Below are positions 1 through 12,066 of a DNA stretch of 64,000 nucleotides, piece after piece. The first letter of the stretch is position 1. Each line of letters starts with the position of its first letter. The position numbers and the translations under genes are program-made. The notes below the pieces were generated by a model that ran no database searches, was not told the DNA's origin, and worked only from the letters and a program-made list of their open reading frames with translations. The stretch is from Taiwanofungus camphoratus (Eukaryota > Basidiomycota > Agaricomycetes > Polyporales > Taiwanofungaceae): contig CP021226.1 of assembly GCA_003999685.1 (NCBI GenBank), positions 1,488,001 through 1,552,000 on the forward strand. The letters are read 5' to 3'.

Positions 1-1046
1 GTGAGTCAATACTAGTTCCGAAAGGTATGAACACTGACCTATTCAATTTCCGGCTGCAGCCTTCGAGACCGCCATTACTACCACGAGCCTCCTCCGTCCT
101 TATCTCGCACGCAGCTTGCTCGGCTGGCAGCCCCGTAAAGCGGGTCTGGTTGACCACCTCGAAATCTATTACAATGCATGGAAAGCCAGTCAGGGTCTAT
201 AGTCTTATTTCGAGAACCGTTCATCATGTAATTGTACACCAACCATCGAGGAAATCGAGCTTTTGAAGGTATTACTGTGACAATGAGAGTGTCTATGCGT
301 ACATATGGAGTTGTGTTGAGCACTGTCAATGAGACCGTACTGCGAACACATCAGCAATCTGAAGGTAGCCAACGAAGTGAGGCATTGTATAAGGGCGTGA
401 GTGACTTGGCATTTGTTGACATCGGTGTTTGCTAAGACCAGAAACCAGTCTCAGGCGAATGAAGGAAGCAAGGCTGTGCTTGCTGAGGCCAAGTTGAGGC
501 ACGTAGCATCTGAAGACAAGTTTCGAGTTATATTCGTAGAAGTGAAATGTATCACAACTGCAGAAACAAGAGTTAGGTATACTTGGTAGCTAGGAATGTT
601 CAAGATTTCTTCAGGAGCCTGGTCATGTCTGCGACAGTTTCTCGTTGAGCGTGCAAGCACAGACAACCTCCCAGATCTGAGATCCATGTGATAAGTGCCA
701 GGGCTCCCCTCCGAGTCTGCTGTTCGCCCCTTCATATCCAAGTCATGAGCCTATCGTCGTTTCTTTTGGGTGCTCACGGAAAAGGTTCGTCTGATAAGAG
801 GAAGGACGTGGTCATTGACAAAGGCTTGGATGACTTGTTCCATTCCACTGCTGGCACGGTGCGTCTCATTTCGTACTCGGCATGCTTTTTCGGTGTCTGA
901 AGCTCCCGTAACATCAGAGTCGACAAGCTGGACCATCCACATCTGCTCAACTCTCTGGGAGAAATCAATCGTCCAAAGGAAATGTCTCTACCACACCTAC
1001 TCGAGAAAACAAACGAAAGTTACCAGATGTATCGTATCGTGGTAAC
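1..1046. other. No confident gene; weak coding-like stretch on minus strand
   Basis: I could not build a gene here. The most protein-like piece is on the minus strand at about 751-942, ending in a lysine/arginine-rich tail, and a second minus-strand frame at 451-741. Neither gives a recognisable domain, and I could not link them with good splice sites. This may be the worn end of an older gene or the 3' part of a gene starting outside the window. Confidence 0.3.
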
Positions 1047-2986
1047 ATGAAGAAGTCTAAGTTAGGCAAGGCAAAGGAGACAGGTATGTTCATAGATTTC
1101 TATGTTTGATATCCTCCTTTCTTTTCTGATCTCCCTGAAAGCATCACCATCAAATGTGAGAAGGAACGAAGCGACGGAAGTGAAAAGACATATCAAGCCC
1201 GCCGCTGAGAGTCTGGTGAACTCGTCGGACGACCAATCAGAAGACATGGACACTGACACGAAAGAAGCAGATTTGTTCCGTCATCAGCAAAAAACCTCAC
1301 AAAAGGGCATCGAGAACGCCCAGACCGGAAGTGAGGACGGTTCGGATGCATCCAACGACGAGGGTGATCCCTCTCGCCTGATCCACGAGTCACTTTCTCG
1401 AAGAAACACATCTAGAAGCAACGGACAGAGCACGAAAACAAAGTACATTCCTCAAGACGAGACTCCTGAGCGCCGAAATGCGCGGACAATTTTTATTGGG
1501 AATGTCCCTGTAGAGGTGGTTAAAGGTCGAGTACGTATGCGAGCATCGCTATTCATTGCTCTTCGGTATACATGCAGCGTAATACTGAATACATCATAGC
1601 CGTTGCAGAAGCAGTTCAAAAGACACATCCTATCTTTCGTACCGACAGCCAAAATTGAATCTGTGCGCTTTCGTTCCGTCGCCTTCCAGAAACCAACCGC
1701 CGAGCTCCCCACGCTTGATGAGCCCGGAAAGGCCAAAAGCGATCTCAAGTCTGTGGCTAAAGAAAGGGAGAAGGAGGGGAGAGAACATGATCGTGAGCGT
1801 GCTGCGTCCTGGCGGGCCACAAAAGGCCAGGAAGAGGAGGAACCTGGAAAGACATTCCTCACGCCAAAAGAGAAGAAGCGTATAGCATTCATCAAACACG
1901 AAATACACGAGGCTGTCGACGCGGTGAATGCGTATGTAGTATTCGCACATGCGCCGCCTACCACTGGGACACGCTCGGCGAATGTCCCGCCTCCTGCACC
2001 CATCATGGATCCGTACGAGGCCGCAAAGCTTGCAGCGGAGCTGTGTGATGGGAGTGTCTTCATGGAGCGGACAATTCGTGCGGATCGTCTTGGAAAGAGT
2101 GATGAAGGCGATACGGCTGGAATGGAAATGACAGATCCGAAGGCGACGGTATTTGTGGGCAATTTAGATTTTGCCAGCAAAGAAGAGGACCTGAGAGTGT
2201 TCTTTGAGGGCTTGGTCAGTGCGGAAAGGGGCCCTCCCGGAGAAAATGCAAGTGATGCTAAAGACGCAGATTCCAGCGATGATGAGGATGGCCCGCAACA
2301 TAATCCGAGGACGATGAAGCCACGGACGTGGGTGAAACGAGTACGAATAATCAGAGATAAGGACACACAAGTCGGGAAGGGGTTCGCATATATCCAGTTC
2401 GTGGTACGTTCGATCTCGACTCTCTCCGTCGTCTGTTTCCAGGACGGGCTGGATGAGTTATTACTGCTCGGTATCATTCAATGTCATGGAGCTCATCATT
2501 TTCTGGCAGGACCGAGTATGTGTGGATGAGATTCTCGCCCTTGAACAAGATCAGCTCAAATTCGCGAAGCGGAAGCTTCGTGTTCAGCGTTGCAAGACGG
2601 TCCCCGGAAGCTCCAAAGTCGTCAGCAAATTTTCCAAGCCGCCCCGTTCATCATCTTTGCCCAAGACAGCCGCAAATACGCGCCCGAGCTCAGCTTCAAG
2701 AGCAACATTACCGAAGGGCAACCCTTTGCTTGGTACAAAGATTTCACACTTGCCGAAAGAGGATCGCAAGCGGGTTAAGGCTACGGACCCGGATCGTGTG
2801 GCCCGTCGGCTTGCCAAAAAGAAGGCGAAACTTCTGGCGGAGAAAGGGGTCAAGTCGAGGGTAGAGAGGGAGCGAGTGAGAAAGCGGCCGGAAGACAAGA
2901 AGGGTTCGGGCAGTGTGCTGAAGGAAAGGGGGAAGAAGAGAGTAAGGAGCGGGAAAGCGTTGGAAAAGATGAATACAAAAAAGTAG
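1047..2986 (+). CDS. NOP12: Nucleolar RNA-binding protein Nop12 (two RRMs)
   Basis: Nop12 family proteins act in the nucleolus in large-subunit pre-rRNA (5.8S/25S) maturation. I read four exons: 1047-1083, 1142-1530, 1600-2403 and 2510-2986, together 568 residues, with GT-AG introns of 58, 69 and 106 nt. The first exon encodes only 12 residues, rich in lysine. After an acidic, Ser-rich region comes RRM1 with RNP2 TIFIGNV near residue 127; RRM2 has RNP2 TVFVGNL near residue 324 and RNP1 KGFAYIQF near residue 403. A short acidic insertion lies inside RRM2. The last 130 residues are strongly Lys/Arg-rich, as expected for a nucleolar protein. The motif DRVCVDEILAL followed by KRKLRVQRCK after RRM2 is typical of Nop12. 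The gene converges on FEN1 with about 220 bp between stops. Family assignment is firm; the start rests on the tiny first exon. Confidence 0.9.
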
Positions 2987-3205
2987 ACACCAGAATGTAT
3001 ACTTTGTGGCAAATTATATGGATTCTATCAGCAAGAAAATATGGTATTCGTTGTGGCCGAATGCTATTGGTCGCAAATGTGAATCTGGAGTCCTGAGTGT
3101 CCTTGCAAATACAACATTATATAGTACACAGCACGATAAGAACACCGAACGCAATGCTAAAAATGAAACGCGTCGAGACACAGATGGCTCTTCCCCGACC
3201 CATTG

Positions 3206-5063
3206 TCACTTCTTCGTCTTCGCCTTCTTGCTGCTCCCTGCTTCCTTCTTGTCTTTTTCATCGCTCTGCCGTCAAAGAAGGTTTCAGCCTCAAAAAGTTG
3301 ATAATAGGTCATTGTAGTCACCTTCCGCTTTGTCCCTTTTGCCTTTACCTTGCCTTTATCATGATCCTTGTCCTTGTCCTTGTCTTTCTTAGTTGGTGAT
3401 GTCTTCGGCTTGACAGAAAAGAAACCGTCAAGCCGCCCTTGTTGTTTCGCATTGAGGAATTTGCCCAATTTTTCAGACCCTTTTCGCACACGTTCCTCGC
3501 TATTTGTAGTGATCGTACAATAAGCAAATAACGCATGGAATGGTATCACAAAACGAAGTGACTAACTTGAAACCTTTCTCTGTGACCAAGAACTGAACCA
3601 ATCCCTCGACATCTGGGGTTTTCCACTCGACCTATGCAGAAGAAGAGCCATCAACTGAATGTCACTGACAGGGGAGACAAGAGCTAGACCTCGATTTGAT
3701 CAGCGGGTGTCACGTCTGGCTTTTCGAACACCTGTTTCGCCTCCTCCCATGGCCACTCTTCCGGAATGATGACCCCACCCTTCTTCTTCTTGCCATCTTC
3801 CGCAGTCTCCTCTTTGGCAGCGGATCTGCACCAGACAATCCCAAATCCAGCATCAAGTATGATTTGAGAGCAAGTCATAGAGACGTGAGCTCTAGTGTAC
3901 GACGCGCCGAGTAGCTAACCGACGCACTTTTCACGTAAATGCTCAATAACGGCTGCAAGACTTCCGTGCTCTCTGACAAGCTTAAGGGCCGATTTCGGAC
4001 CGATGCCTTTAATGGGCTCTAGGTAATCGCATCCCAGAAGAATGCACAAATCAATAAACTGTTGTATGGGTCAGTGGGCCTATTATCGAAAGTTGAGCGA
4101 TGTTTCAAGTCACCTGTGACATGGTCATCTCAAGGCCCTCGAGCGCTTTGTCTAGATGGATCTCACTAATTGGTTGTTTTCGAGCTTCAGAGAAGGTTAG
4201 ATGCCGATATAACACGGGTGCAGCGAAGGTGAGCGTGTCCATATCCTCTGACCCAGCAGCGTACACCTATGTCAATAAGGGCACAATGGATTCAACTATT
4301 GTTCAGTGATAAAAGCATCGTATTCGTACCTTGCCACCTCGCGCAAGCTCAGCGCATTGTGCCTCAGCTTCTGATGGCGCCTACAAGATCAAGAGATGAG
4401 TCATACTCCAACGCAAAGCTGGAATGGTGGAATTACTTGCCACTACGAAAGGGATCCCCATTAAATTTAATAGCCTCCTGCATTCCTCATTGTGCTCTCG
4501 CGTGACTTTGACTGTCCGCCTGGAGAACCGGTCCACATCCTCGGCGGTCCCCGTTTCTTTTGCCTCCTCGCCGTCTGCCTTCGCTTCCTCTCGTCGCGCT
4601 AGCCGTTTCGAGAGCTATACCAAACTGTAAGGAAGCATGATACCATACGAAGATGATCACGACGACAACTGACCACGCCAGCTTTCAGTTCCGGAGGTTT
4701 TCCATCAAATACATATAGAGGCTTGATTCCATTCTCGACCATGCGTATTGTCCGATAAAAGAAGCCCATAAGATGACTGTCAATTCGATCATTAGACAGT
4801 AGGACAGAGTCGCTGTGAGTACACACCTTGTGGTCTCTCCAGCATCATTGGTCAGCAGCTCCCCATCTTTCTGACGTACAGCAATCAAGAATTGGTAGAT
4901 AGACATGGACGCGTCAATGGCGACCTTGCGGCCGAAGAGGGTCTTAATGTCATGCTCCTGTTTCTCGGTGGTTAACCTCGTTTCCTAGACTAAGCAAAGA
5001 TCATACCTGTATTGCCCTTGGTGCATGCTCAACAAGAAGACTTGTAAGGCCTTTAATACCCAT
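3206..5063 (-). CDS. FEN1: Flap endonuclease 1 (FEN1/Rad27)
   Basis: FEN1 is the structure-specific nuclease that removes 5' flaps during Okazaki fragment maturation and long-patch base excision repair. I read eleven exons: 5063-5007, 4957-4827, 4776-4674, 4614-4441, 4380-4330, 4266-4114, 4058-3928, 3825-3690, 3631-3567, 3499-3322 and 3265-3206, giving 412 residues with every phase consistent. Visible hallmarks are the N terminus [10 protein letters not shown], the metal-binding acidic residues in [31 protein letters not shown] and [14 protein letters not shown], and the helical gateway region. Near the C terminus is the PCNA-binding box QGRLDGFF, then a Lys/Asp repeat tract and a lysine-rich tail ending KKAKTKK. 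Intron 4 (4381-4440) begins GC, not GT (donor GTG|GCAAGT), and only this choice keeps the frame into APSEAEAQ. The gene diverges from the YEATS gene. Confidence 0.97.
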
Positions 5064-5303
5064 GTTGCAAGGATCCGCCGGTCAGTGGGCACGCTGTACA
5101 ACAGCAGCCGCGCCCCCCACGCGTAGTACGATGTAATTAGTGACCGTGACGTGATGCGACGCGCACGTCACGTCGCACCTCCAGTTTTTGAAATTGGATT
5201 TTTTTTCCGATTTTGATGAATGTGACATTTACAATTGGAGTATGAGCTGTCGTGGGCCTTGTGTGATCACTGGGAAGTAAGGAACAAATCTACCCTCGGC
5301 AGC
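5064..5303. promoter_or_regulatory. Divergent promoter between FEN1 and the YEATS gene
   Basis: The two start codons are 240 bp apart and point away from each other. The spacer holds ACGCGT at 5119-5124, identical to the MluI cell-cycle box bound by MBF in yeasts, where RAD27 is an MBF target. It also holds a perfect inverted repeat with arms GTGACGTG (5146-5153) and CACGTCAC (5164-5171). Each arm contains a CRE-like TGACGTG or CACGTCA core that a bZIP factor could bind. The sites are seen; their use is inferred. Confidence 0.5.
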
Positions 5304-8300
5304 ATGGATTCTCAGCATACCTCTGCTGCATTATCCTCCAATGTCTTGTCTGACGAGGACAGACCGAGAAAACGATCGAGGTTTTCAGCTGAACATGATA
5401 ATTGTAAGTCTCGACATTCCATGAAATACAAAAGCCTTCTAAACAATTCAATATATATGTAGACAGCACCCCGAGTCATAAACAAATAGTGCTCGAAGAA
5501 CTTGATCTGGAGATAGCCTTGAGACAGCGTTTGTCTCATACGATCCAATCTCGTCTCACTTGGGCATTGCTCCTGCAGGAGACGTTGGAAAAGGACTTCC
5601 GAGGTCGGTAAGCAGTTCCTTTGCGATGCACCCACGCGATTGATCCAAGTCTCAGTTCATGGAGGCGAAGAACTTGACTTTCAAATTGCTGCACTGGATG
5701 CTCTCAGAGCGGCAGAGGCGCCATGCGAAGTCCTGTTTGACAGGGGGGTATTTGCACGCAAGCCAAAGGCACCTCCCCTACAGCAGCCGTTATCCTCGCC
5801 AGCTCTTGCACCTGAAAACACTACCCTGCCTCAGTCTACATCTCGCAGTTCATCCACCCGTGTAAGGGGTCTTCCACGTGCCCCCCCTCCACCTGCACGA
5901 AAGCTGCTCTTCCTTCGTGACAGCAACACTGACCCTCCGACGATTGCGAAGCTAGCTTGTCCTGACTGCAAGCGGTCTGACTTCTCAAACCTACAAGGCC
6001 TCTTGAACCATTGTCGCATCCGACATCACCGCGAGTATGGTAGCCATGACGAATGCGTGCAGAGCTGCGCGGTGCTTGTTCCGCAAGAGGAACGCGACTG
6101 GGTTGTGGCCAACGGTACGGAGCTCGGAGGAATCAGTTTGCCGAGCTTGCGTAGATTGTTTGAGATCGCAGTTGGGGCGAGTGAGCGTGTTGCATTCCTA
6201 GGTCTGCAAAAAGGCTTGGATGCCGAGAAGCATGCTGTGGACAGCGAGGATATTTCGGAACAAATTTTTGACTCTCAGCCTCCCGCTACGCACGTCACAC
6301 GTACACTAGGCTACCACAAGGACACTCCTGCACTCGCTCCATTTCTTGGCAGAGCTCTCAAGAGGCGTGTCATTAATGTGTACGGAGACGAAGATGAAGT
6401 AGTGGACATTGTGGGCAACTCTAGCGGGTCCGACGCTGGATTTCAACGTGGAAGACACAAATGGAGAATGCCATACAATCACCGTAACATTGATCGACCC
6501 GAACTTGACGGGGTTGTGCATCCAACTCTAGTATCAGAGAATGTGGATGACCCCCCTCACCGAGGATCCGCGAATGCTAACCCGCAACCAATGACACCGG
6601 CCCCACAAGGAGTCATTACTAGCCGGTTTCATATAGTTGCTCGTGTCAAGGTCGCAGATCACAGTCTCTGGCTATCTCCTGGTATGTGCATTATCGTAGA
6701 TCTCTTCTTTTCGATACGCTTGAGACTGAATACGTCATAAATGGTAGAACGTCGTCCGAAGCACAGAGAAGGCGAGACACATCGTTGGCGACTTTCCGTG
6801 TCCTCTCCGTCCTATGTCAGCGGTTCACATTCATTCACTTAATTGTGCCCAGCCCGCTAATACATATTGGATGCAGAGTATCCACATCACGTCTTTCTTG
6901 GAAAAACTGACCGTCACCTGCCTCACCGATCCCCCGCCCTCAACCCTGATCGAGCCTATCGTTGTCATTGAACCTCCCTTTGTTGCCACTAGCACGACAG
7001 ACAGGCCATTCCTAGCACGACTCACGTTTACGTGGGTTGGAAGCAAGAATGCCCCAATGGAGATCGAGCACTGGGTAGAGGTGAGTTCTGCCATGCCTCT
7101 GCCTGAACGAACGCCACTCAAGAACATCGATCGCAATCCCATCACAAACAGCTGGATCCTATCCATGTTGCACACCCTGTCATTGGAGACGAACAGGTAT
7201 TCGATGTTGAGCTGGACCGGAATACCGAGCTTCTGCCTGTCCGTGAAGACCGCAGAAAGATCACATGGGATGATGGACAATTGGCTGATAAGGCGCACAC
7301 CAATGTAGCAGGTCAGAAGCATGACGTTGTCGCCGATCCCGGTACGGTTCATTTCACTGGTGATTAAAATTTCTGATGATAATTTCTCTACTTGTGTACC
7401 CTTGTTGCCATGCAGACTATGTTGTGAAATTGAAGGCGCTTCTCTCACAGGTGCCAATGACTCTGAAAGGTGAGAATTTTGCTCCGTGGGAGCGGGTCTG
7501 TTATTCTCATCGACGAAGACATGAAAGGGCGCATACCAACAAAATTACCCTATACTTTGGTTTCGAGTCCGGCTCATTTCCGCAAGCTTGTTCCAGGACG
7601 TCGCAAGGCGATCGAGGTCAGTTTTGCCTTCCTCGCTTTATTTTGATCGAACTGGAGAGAATGTCACACAGATGGGTCGTGCGAGAGCATTACGAGATGC
7701 ATACCAACGAGAGATAACATCTCTGCCGTTGTCAACAGATTCTACAGCTCTCACGACGGCGGATGTCTATCGGTGGATGGAGGACGAGAACCTCTTCCCT
7801 CATGCTGTAGCTAACAAACAGAGACACGAAGTCAAAGACGGCGGAACCCAACAGGGGAGTGCTGCAGCTGCCCCACCAACTACAGACATCTACTGTCGCT
7901 ATTGTGGTCTGCACCAACTCCTACATCCGCTAGGCGTCAAGAGTGAGCTAACGGACTCTGCGGATCCGAGCACCGTGCAAGCAACTTCTACAATAGCTGT
8001 CGGTCCCGGTCTGGATGCGTGTGTGGCATTCAACGTGGAAAGTGTCCGGATACCTCGACTGGACGTTAATCGCTTGCTAAACCAACCTCAGTCTGCTTCG
8101 TTGATGCCTGACCTACCTTATAGCTTGTCCCCTGCCATTTTCGCAATTCCTACTCCGTCTCAGGCACTTCCTCGAGCGTGTGTGCCTTCACCTGCGGACC
8201 TGGTGACTATGGCGGACCCAAAACTTCTGCTCGCGATCCGCGCGCAGGTTGCGCGATGGAATTTGGCGTGTTTTGACCCAGTGGACCAGAAAAGGACGGA

Positions 8301-8715
8301 TGACAACGCTGTATCGCTTTCCCACTCATTGCTTGCTTTATCGCGCCAGGAGATTGTCAATCGCTATGCACCACATGCATTGCTTGCATTGCTCACGACG
8401 TCTATGATCAAATTACTTATCCACCGTGGGATCGACGCGTTTCGCCGTGACGAGGCGGCGTTGCGAATGCTGGGACGAGCTGAGCGGTCAAGGCGCAGAC
8501 AAGGGGCCACACCGACGCCAGCACACAGACGTTTACTGACACGGTCGCATGTTCTGCGTGGTCTGATAGACGGTGCCCCGGGTGGATTAACGAACAGTGC
8601 GGCGTTGCTGTGTGTCGCGCGGCTGGGGCAGGCCTCGCAACGATCCACGATGGTGATCGAATCAGGTACGCGGATGCTGCTTATATCGACGGTTCCCGAT
8701 CATATGACCGAGTAG
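5304..8715 (+). CDS. YEATS-domain chromatin protein with C2H2-like finger
   Basis: YEATS domains read acylated histone lysines in HAT and remodelling complexes. The start at 5304 opens a short exon (5304-5403) joined to exon 2 at 5463. The N-terminal third has a helical region and a Pro-rich linker. Around 5965-6065 is a zinc-finger-like segment, ACPDCKRSDF, followed by NHCRIRHH and a further His/Cys pair. The YEATS region is split over exons at about 6750-7170: THRWRLSV, then LIEPIVVIEPPF and RPFLARLTFTWVG. This is followed by an acidic stretch and, near 7890, a CRYCG pair. The C-terminal 150 residues are helical and basic and could resemble the histone-fold tail of YEATS2, which is inference. 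Exon joins in 6680-7590 are only partly resolved, and the last residues after 8660 may differ. It shares the promoter of FEN1. Confidence 0.82.
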
Positions 8716-9184
8716 ACCACGCGTGCAGGATCGATGCGCGATTTTGATTCCGTCAAGGTTGAAGAGTAGGATGGTGGATGAGTTCAGGGCTTTGAGCGCA
8801 TAGCCTGCTTGTCTGTTACATGTCATGTACAACATATGCATGTCGCGAACATTGTCCATGTGCTGCACGGGAATATGTCGGTAGCAGTTCAGATCTGCAC
8901 GAGATCCCATTACCAACGCGTTCTGGATTTAACATAAAGAGTGCCAAATTGGGATATCTAGGCATGCCGCTGAAAGCAAAGCGGATGCAATCCAGCAAGT
9001 GTTCTCGATTGGTTCTCGAAGAAAACTTATGCACGTCTTCTGGGGTAGTCGCCCTGGTCGGCGCTCGTTACTCTTTCGCTCCCTTTACGACTAGGACCCA
9101 GCAACCATTCAGAGAAAGGCGTTGCGGGCCCCATACATTCACGCTCCTTGCTACTGTCGCTGCTACATTTCGTCAACTGCCAAC
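8716..9184. other. Intergenic; no gene seen
   Basis: This is the 3' flank of the YEATS gene and the upstream region of the DUF6534 gene. Short frames on both strands look like chance. A pyrimidine-rich stretch near 9140-9180 directly precedes the next start. Confidence 0.5.
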
Positions 9185-11347
9185 ATGTCGCCCTTCAGCT
9201 TCGACAAGGACGCGACCATGGGTGCAGTCTTCATAGGCTTTGGAATTTCCAGCGCGTCAGCCCACAATGAATGATGTCCAGGGTGTTATTCCATCTAAAC
9301 AATCTTTTGCAGATGTTTCGGCGTCCTCAGCACGCAAATGTACACCTATTTCCATAGATATCCTCTCGATAGACCATTCTACAAGGGTTTGGTACGTATA
9401 GTATCCTGCAAACGTCTCATCAGCGGCTAAAGGCCAGGCGCTCATAGGTAGCCGCATTGTGGTATGTGGCTCATCATATCTTGCAAGCCCGCATTCACAT
9501 AGCTCCAGGTTGCTCGAACTTGTCGACCAAGCATTTATCGGTCACGCTGTATACTTCTATCTTGTTACGTACGTACAAACGACCTCTGAGACGAACATAA
9601 TTGAGGTTGAGGTATATCCAGCAATTGGGGGAATCCTCTCATATTATTGCATAAAGCAGTGTGGTGAGCATTTGAACATGTCTTGTATAAAAGTAGAAAT
9701 GGAAGTATGGTCCCCTAGGTCGCTCATCGTGAGCCCTCGTCCGATCCAACCTTATTAATCGGACTGACTCAGCTTCAACGAACGTAACTAGCTCCAAGTG
9801 ACATTGGGGGTTGGGCTTAATTCTTATTTCGTTCATTGAAGGCTTCTGACGCACTTCGGCTACACAGGCTACGGCAGGTGCTATAGTAAAAGCGTGAGCA
9901 TTATACTCTCCCTCTCCAAAATTATCCAGGATCCATCTGCTCCTTGCTTAGATGTTTTGCCATGCGTGTATGGAGATGTAAGCCATGGTGCCCACAACAG
10001 CACACGGTCATAGCTGACCTTTCTCAGTTAGCAATGGTAACATTTACGTGACGGGAGTCATCGTGAGCAGTCTGTTACCCAGTCCAGATCAATTGATCAA
10101 CATTTACCGTCGTATCAGCTGTTCTTGACACTCGCTCAGCTCAGTGAGTCGTAGCAATATTTGGCAGGTTTCTAGAAATTCACCCTATCCTGTGGCATTT
10201 CACTGTAGCTTTCGCGTGCAGTACGTACCTCTGCTCTTCGTGAATGTAGCTACAATCATGTTGCTATCTCTCGCTGTTCAGTATATACCTACAAAGGGTA
10301 AGCAACCTTGTACGATTGTATGTAACTTCAAATACTGATCGTAGATGCAGCTTTCATACTCCAAACCTCACGGAGCTTGCTGAGCTGAAGGTATGTCCTG
10401 ATCGAATGATCTTTGGGTCAATTCTCACCCGAAATGGCAGCTCGTCGCAACTTTTTCGCTCGGACTGGGTGTGGCGACTGATGTATTCACCGCTTCTGCA
10501 CTCTGCTATTTCCTGCGCAAATTGCGCACAGGATATTCAAAGTGAGTGGCCTTCTTCCGTTCCCGCTTCACAATGTGTATTCAGAGACTTTTCACGCTTC
10601 ATAATCTAGGGATGACTCCTTGGTGAATCGCTTGATGCTATACGCCGTCAACACTGGCATACTCACTAGGTAATGACGCTGATACCGTCATTTGTGATAG
10701 AAGCTTATACAGTCTATGATCAGCGCGATAAGCTTGTGCACCTTGATCTTAGTGAGTATCGTGTGCAAATGAAGAAGTTCATTTCGAGTTCATATGCGGC
10801 GTAGTATGACACAATGCCCGAGAACTTCATCTTCATGTGTTTTTACTTCATAGTTAGCAAATGTACGTCCGAGAGCCCTCACGGTCGTCGTCACTTTTCC
10901 CTGACTTACCTATACAGTGTACGCGAATTCCTTCCTTGCGACGTGCGTTGTTCGGTTCGATCGAGATATATCTACGCGCATCAACTGATCAACGACGTAT
11001 GACAGACTGAACACGCGCAAGGTTCTCCGAGGCCGCGGAACAGATGGCGAGCACAGCACAATGCCAACATTCTTGATGGTTGGGAAGGTCACAGGAAATG
11101 AATTCATGGAGCACGACCCAGAGGCTACTACGGTGCGTGCGTCCGGGGTCCTTTGTTGACTTCGTTGTGTCCTATATCCAGGATATGGTACTTATTAATG
11201 CCACAGGGCTCTGCGCTGGAGGTCGGCATTTCACGGGAGGTGTCGATCAAGAAAGATCCGGTGAGTGCCTTCAGTTTCAGTCGGCCCTGCGAGCACGAAG
11301 ACTTACTCGAGCTCGACAAGGTACCCCAATACGCCGTTGCATGGTAG
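9185..11347 (+). CDS. DUF6534-type multi-pass membrane protein
   Basis: This is one of the large agaricomycete family of seven-helix membrane proteins of unknown function. No long frame marks it because it is cut into many short exons. The start at 9185 gives MSPFSFDKDATMGAVFIG, and an intron then leads to CFGVLSTQMYTYFHRYPLDR (near 9300-9390), which is the family's first helix and loop. Further exons read VAALW, then LLELVDQAFIGHAVYFYLVT (9508-9565). Later exons give AELKLVATFSLGLG (from 10440) with RKLRTGYSK, then DDSLVNRLMLYAVNTGILT (10613-10670), MPENFIFMCFYF (10814) and YANSFLATLNTRKVLRG. The tail ends at 11347 after SALEVGISREVSIKKDP. Splice sites are good at the joins I checked; the exons at 9600-10360 are less certain. 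It is paralogous to the minus-strand gene at 32480-34070. Function is unknown. Confidence 0.82.
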
Positions 11348-12066
11348 ACGAACTCGCGTCGAGCAACCTCCAAATGTGGAAGTTTTTCACGTTCTTTTCA
11401 CAAAGCTTGCATCAATTTCGTTGTTTTCGTTCAGCTATCGGACACCCTCCGCTTATTGCTCAACAGTCTTCTTGACACCTGTGCTTCCAGAGGGTCACGT
11501 CTCTTTCAAGCAATCGCACTCACACTTCATCGCTCCCTTAACTACTACTGTAGGTTTCTCATTGTTCTGTATTAGTTCTGATTGAGCACTTTGGTACCAT
11601 TTGTATTGCTGTCATTATTAGGTTACGGCTGATTCCACTACGAGAAATACATAGCCGCTGGTCATTCACACATACACGCGTTTGTCCGCTGGTTCCATAC
11701 TCTTAGAAAACCAAATGTTTTCCGTGTATCATGTGGAGATAAGAGCAGACGGGCTGCTGGGAACTGGCGGTCACCAGTATGAAATGAAAAACAATCTGTA
11801 CTTACAGTGATCGAGATTCCGACGGTAACACACAAGTAAATCTGGCTCACGTGCAAATATCCCGCTAGCGCTGCGCAGTGGTGGTCCTGCCAAGCACTGC
11901 CACTGCGGCCCCTCGAGCTCATATTTTTACGCTCGCTGAGCGTCAACCGAGAGCTTTCGGAGAATGCCTGACAGGGACATGAGCGGCTCCTGCACCGCCC
12001 TACCCCGCTAGAGTGAGCAGGCTCACTTCCACGGTCGGACCACAACGTCTCTGCGGGTCCTCCTCC
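11348..12066. other. Intergenic; no gene seen
   Basis: I see no supported coding sequence. Near 11870-12010 the DNA is GC-rich with several short direct and inverted motifs, and it could be the promoter of the small Pro/Gln-rich frame that follows. Confidence 0.4.

Noticed and set aside
451-741. 96-codon minus-strand frame
   Set aside because: No domain, no supporting splice context, and mixed composition; left as a weak hint only.
1452-2477. 341-codon minus-strand frame opposite NOP12
   Set aside because: Shadow of the plus-strand exons that carry clear RRM motifs.
3361-3400. GTCCTT-type microsatellite
   Set aside because: It is the Lys/Asp tract coding region of the FEN1 C terminus, not an independent repeat.
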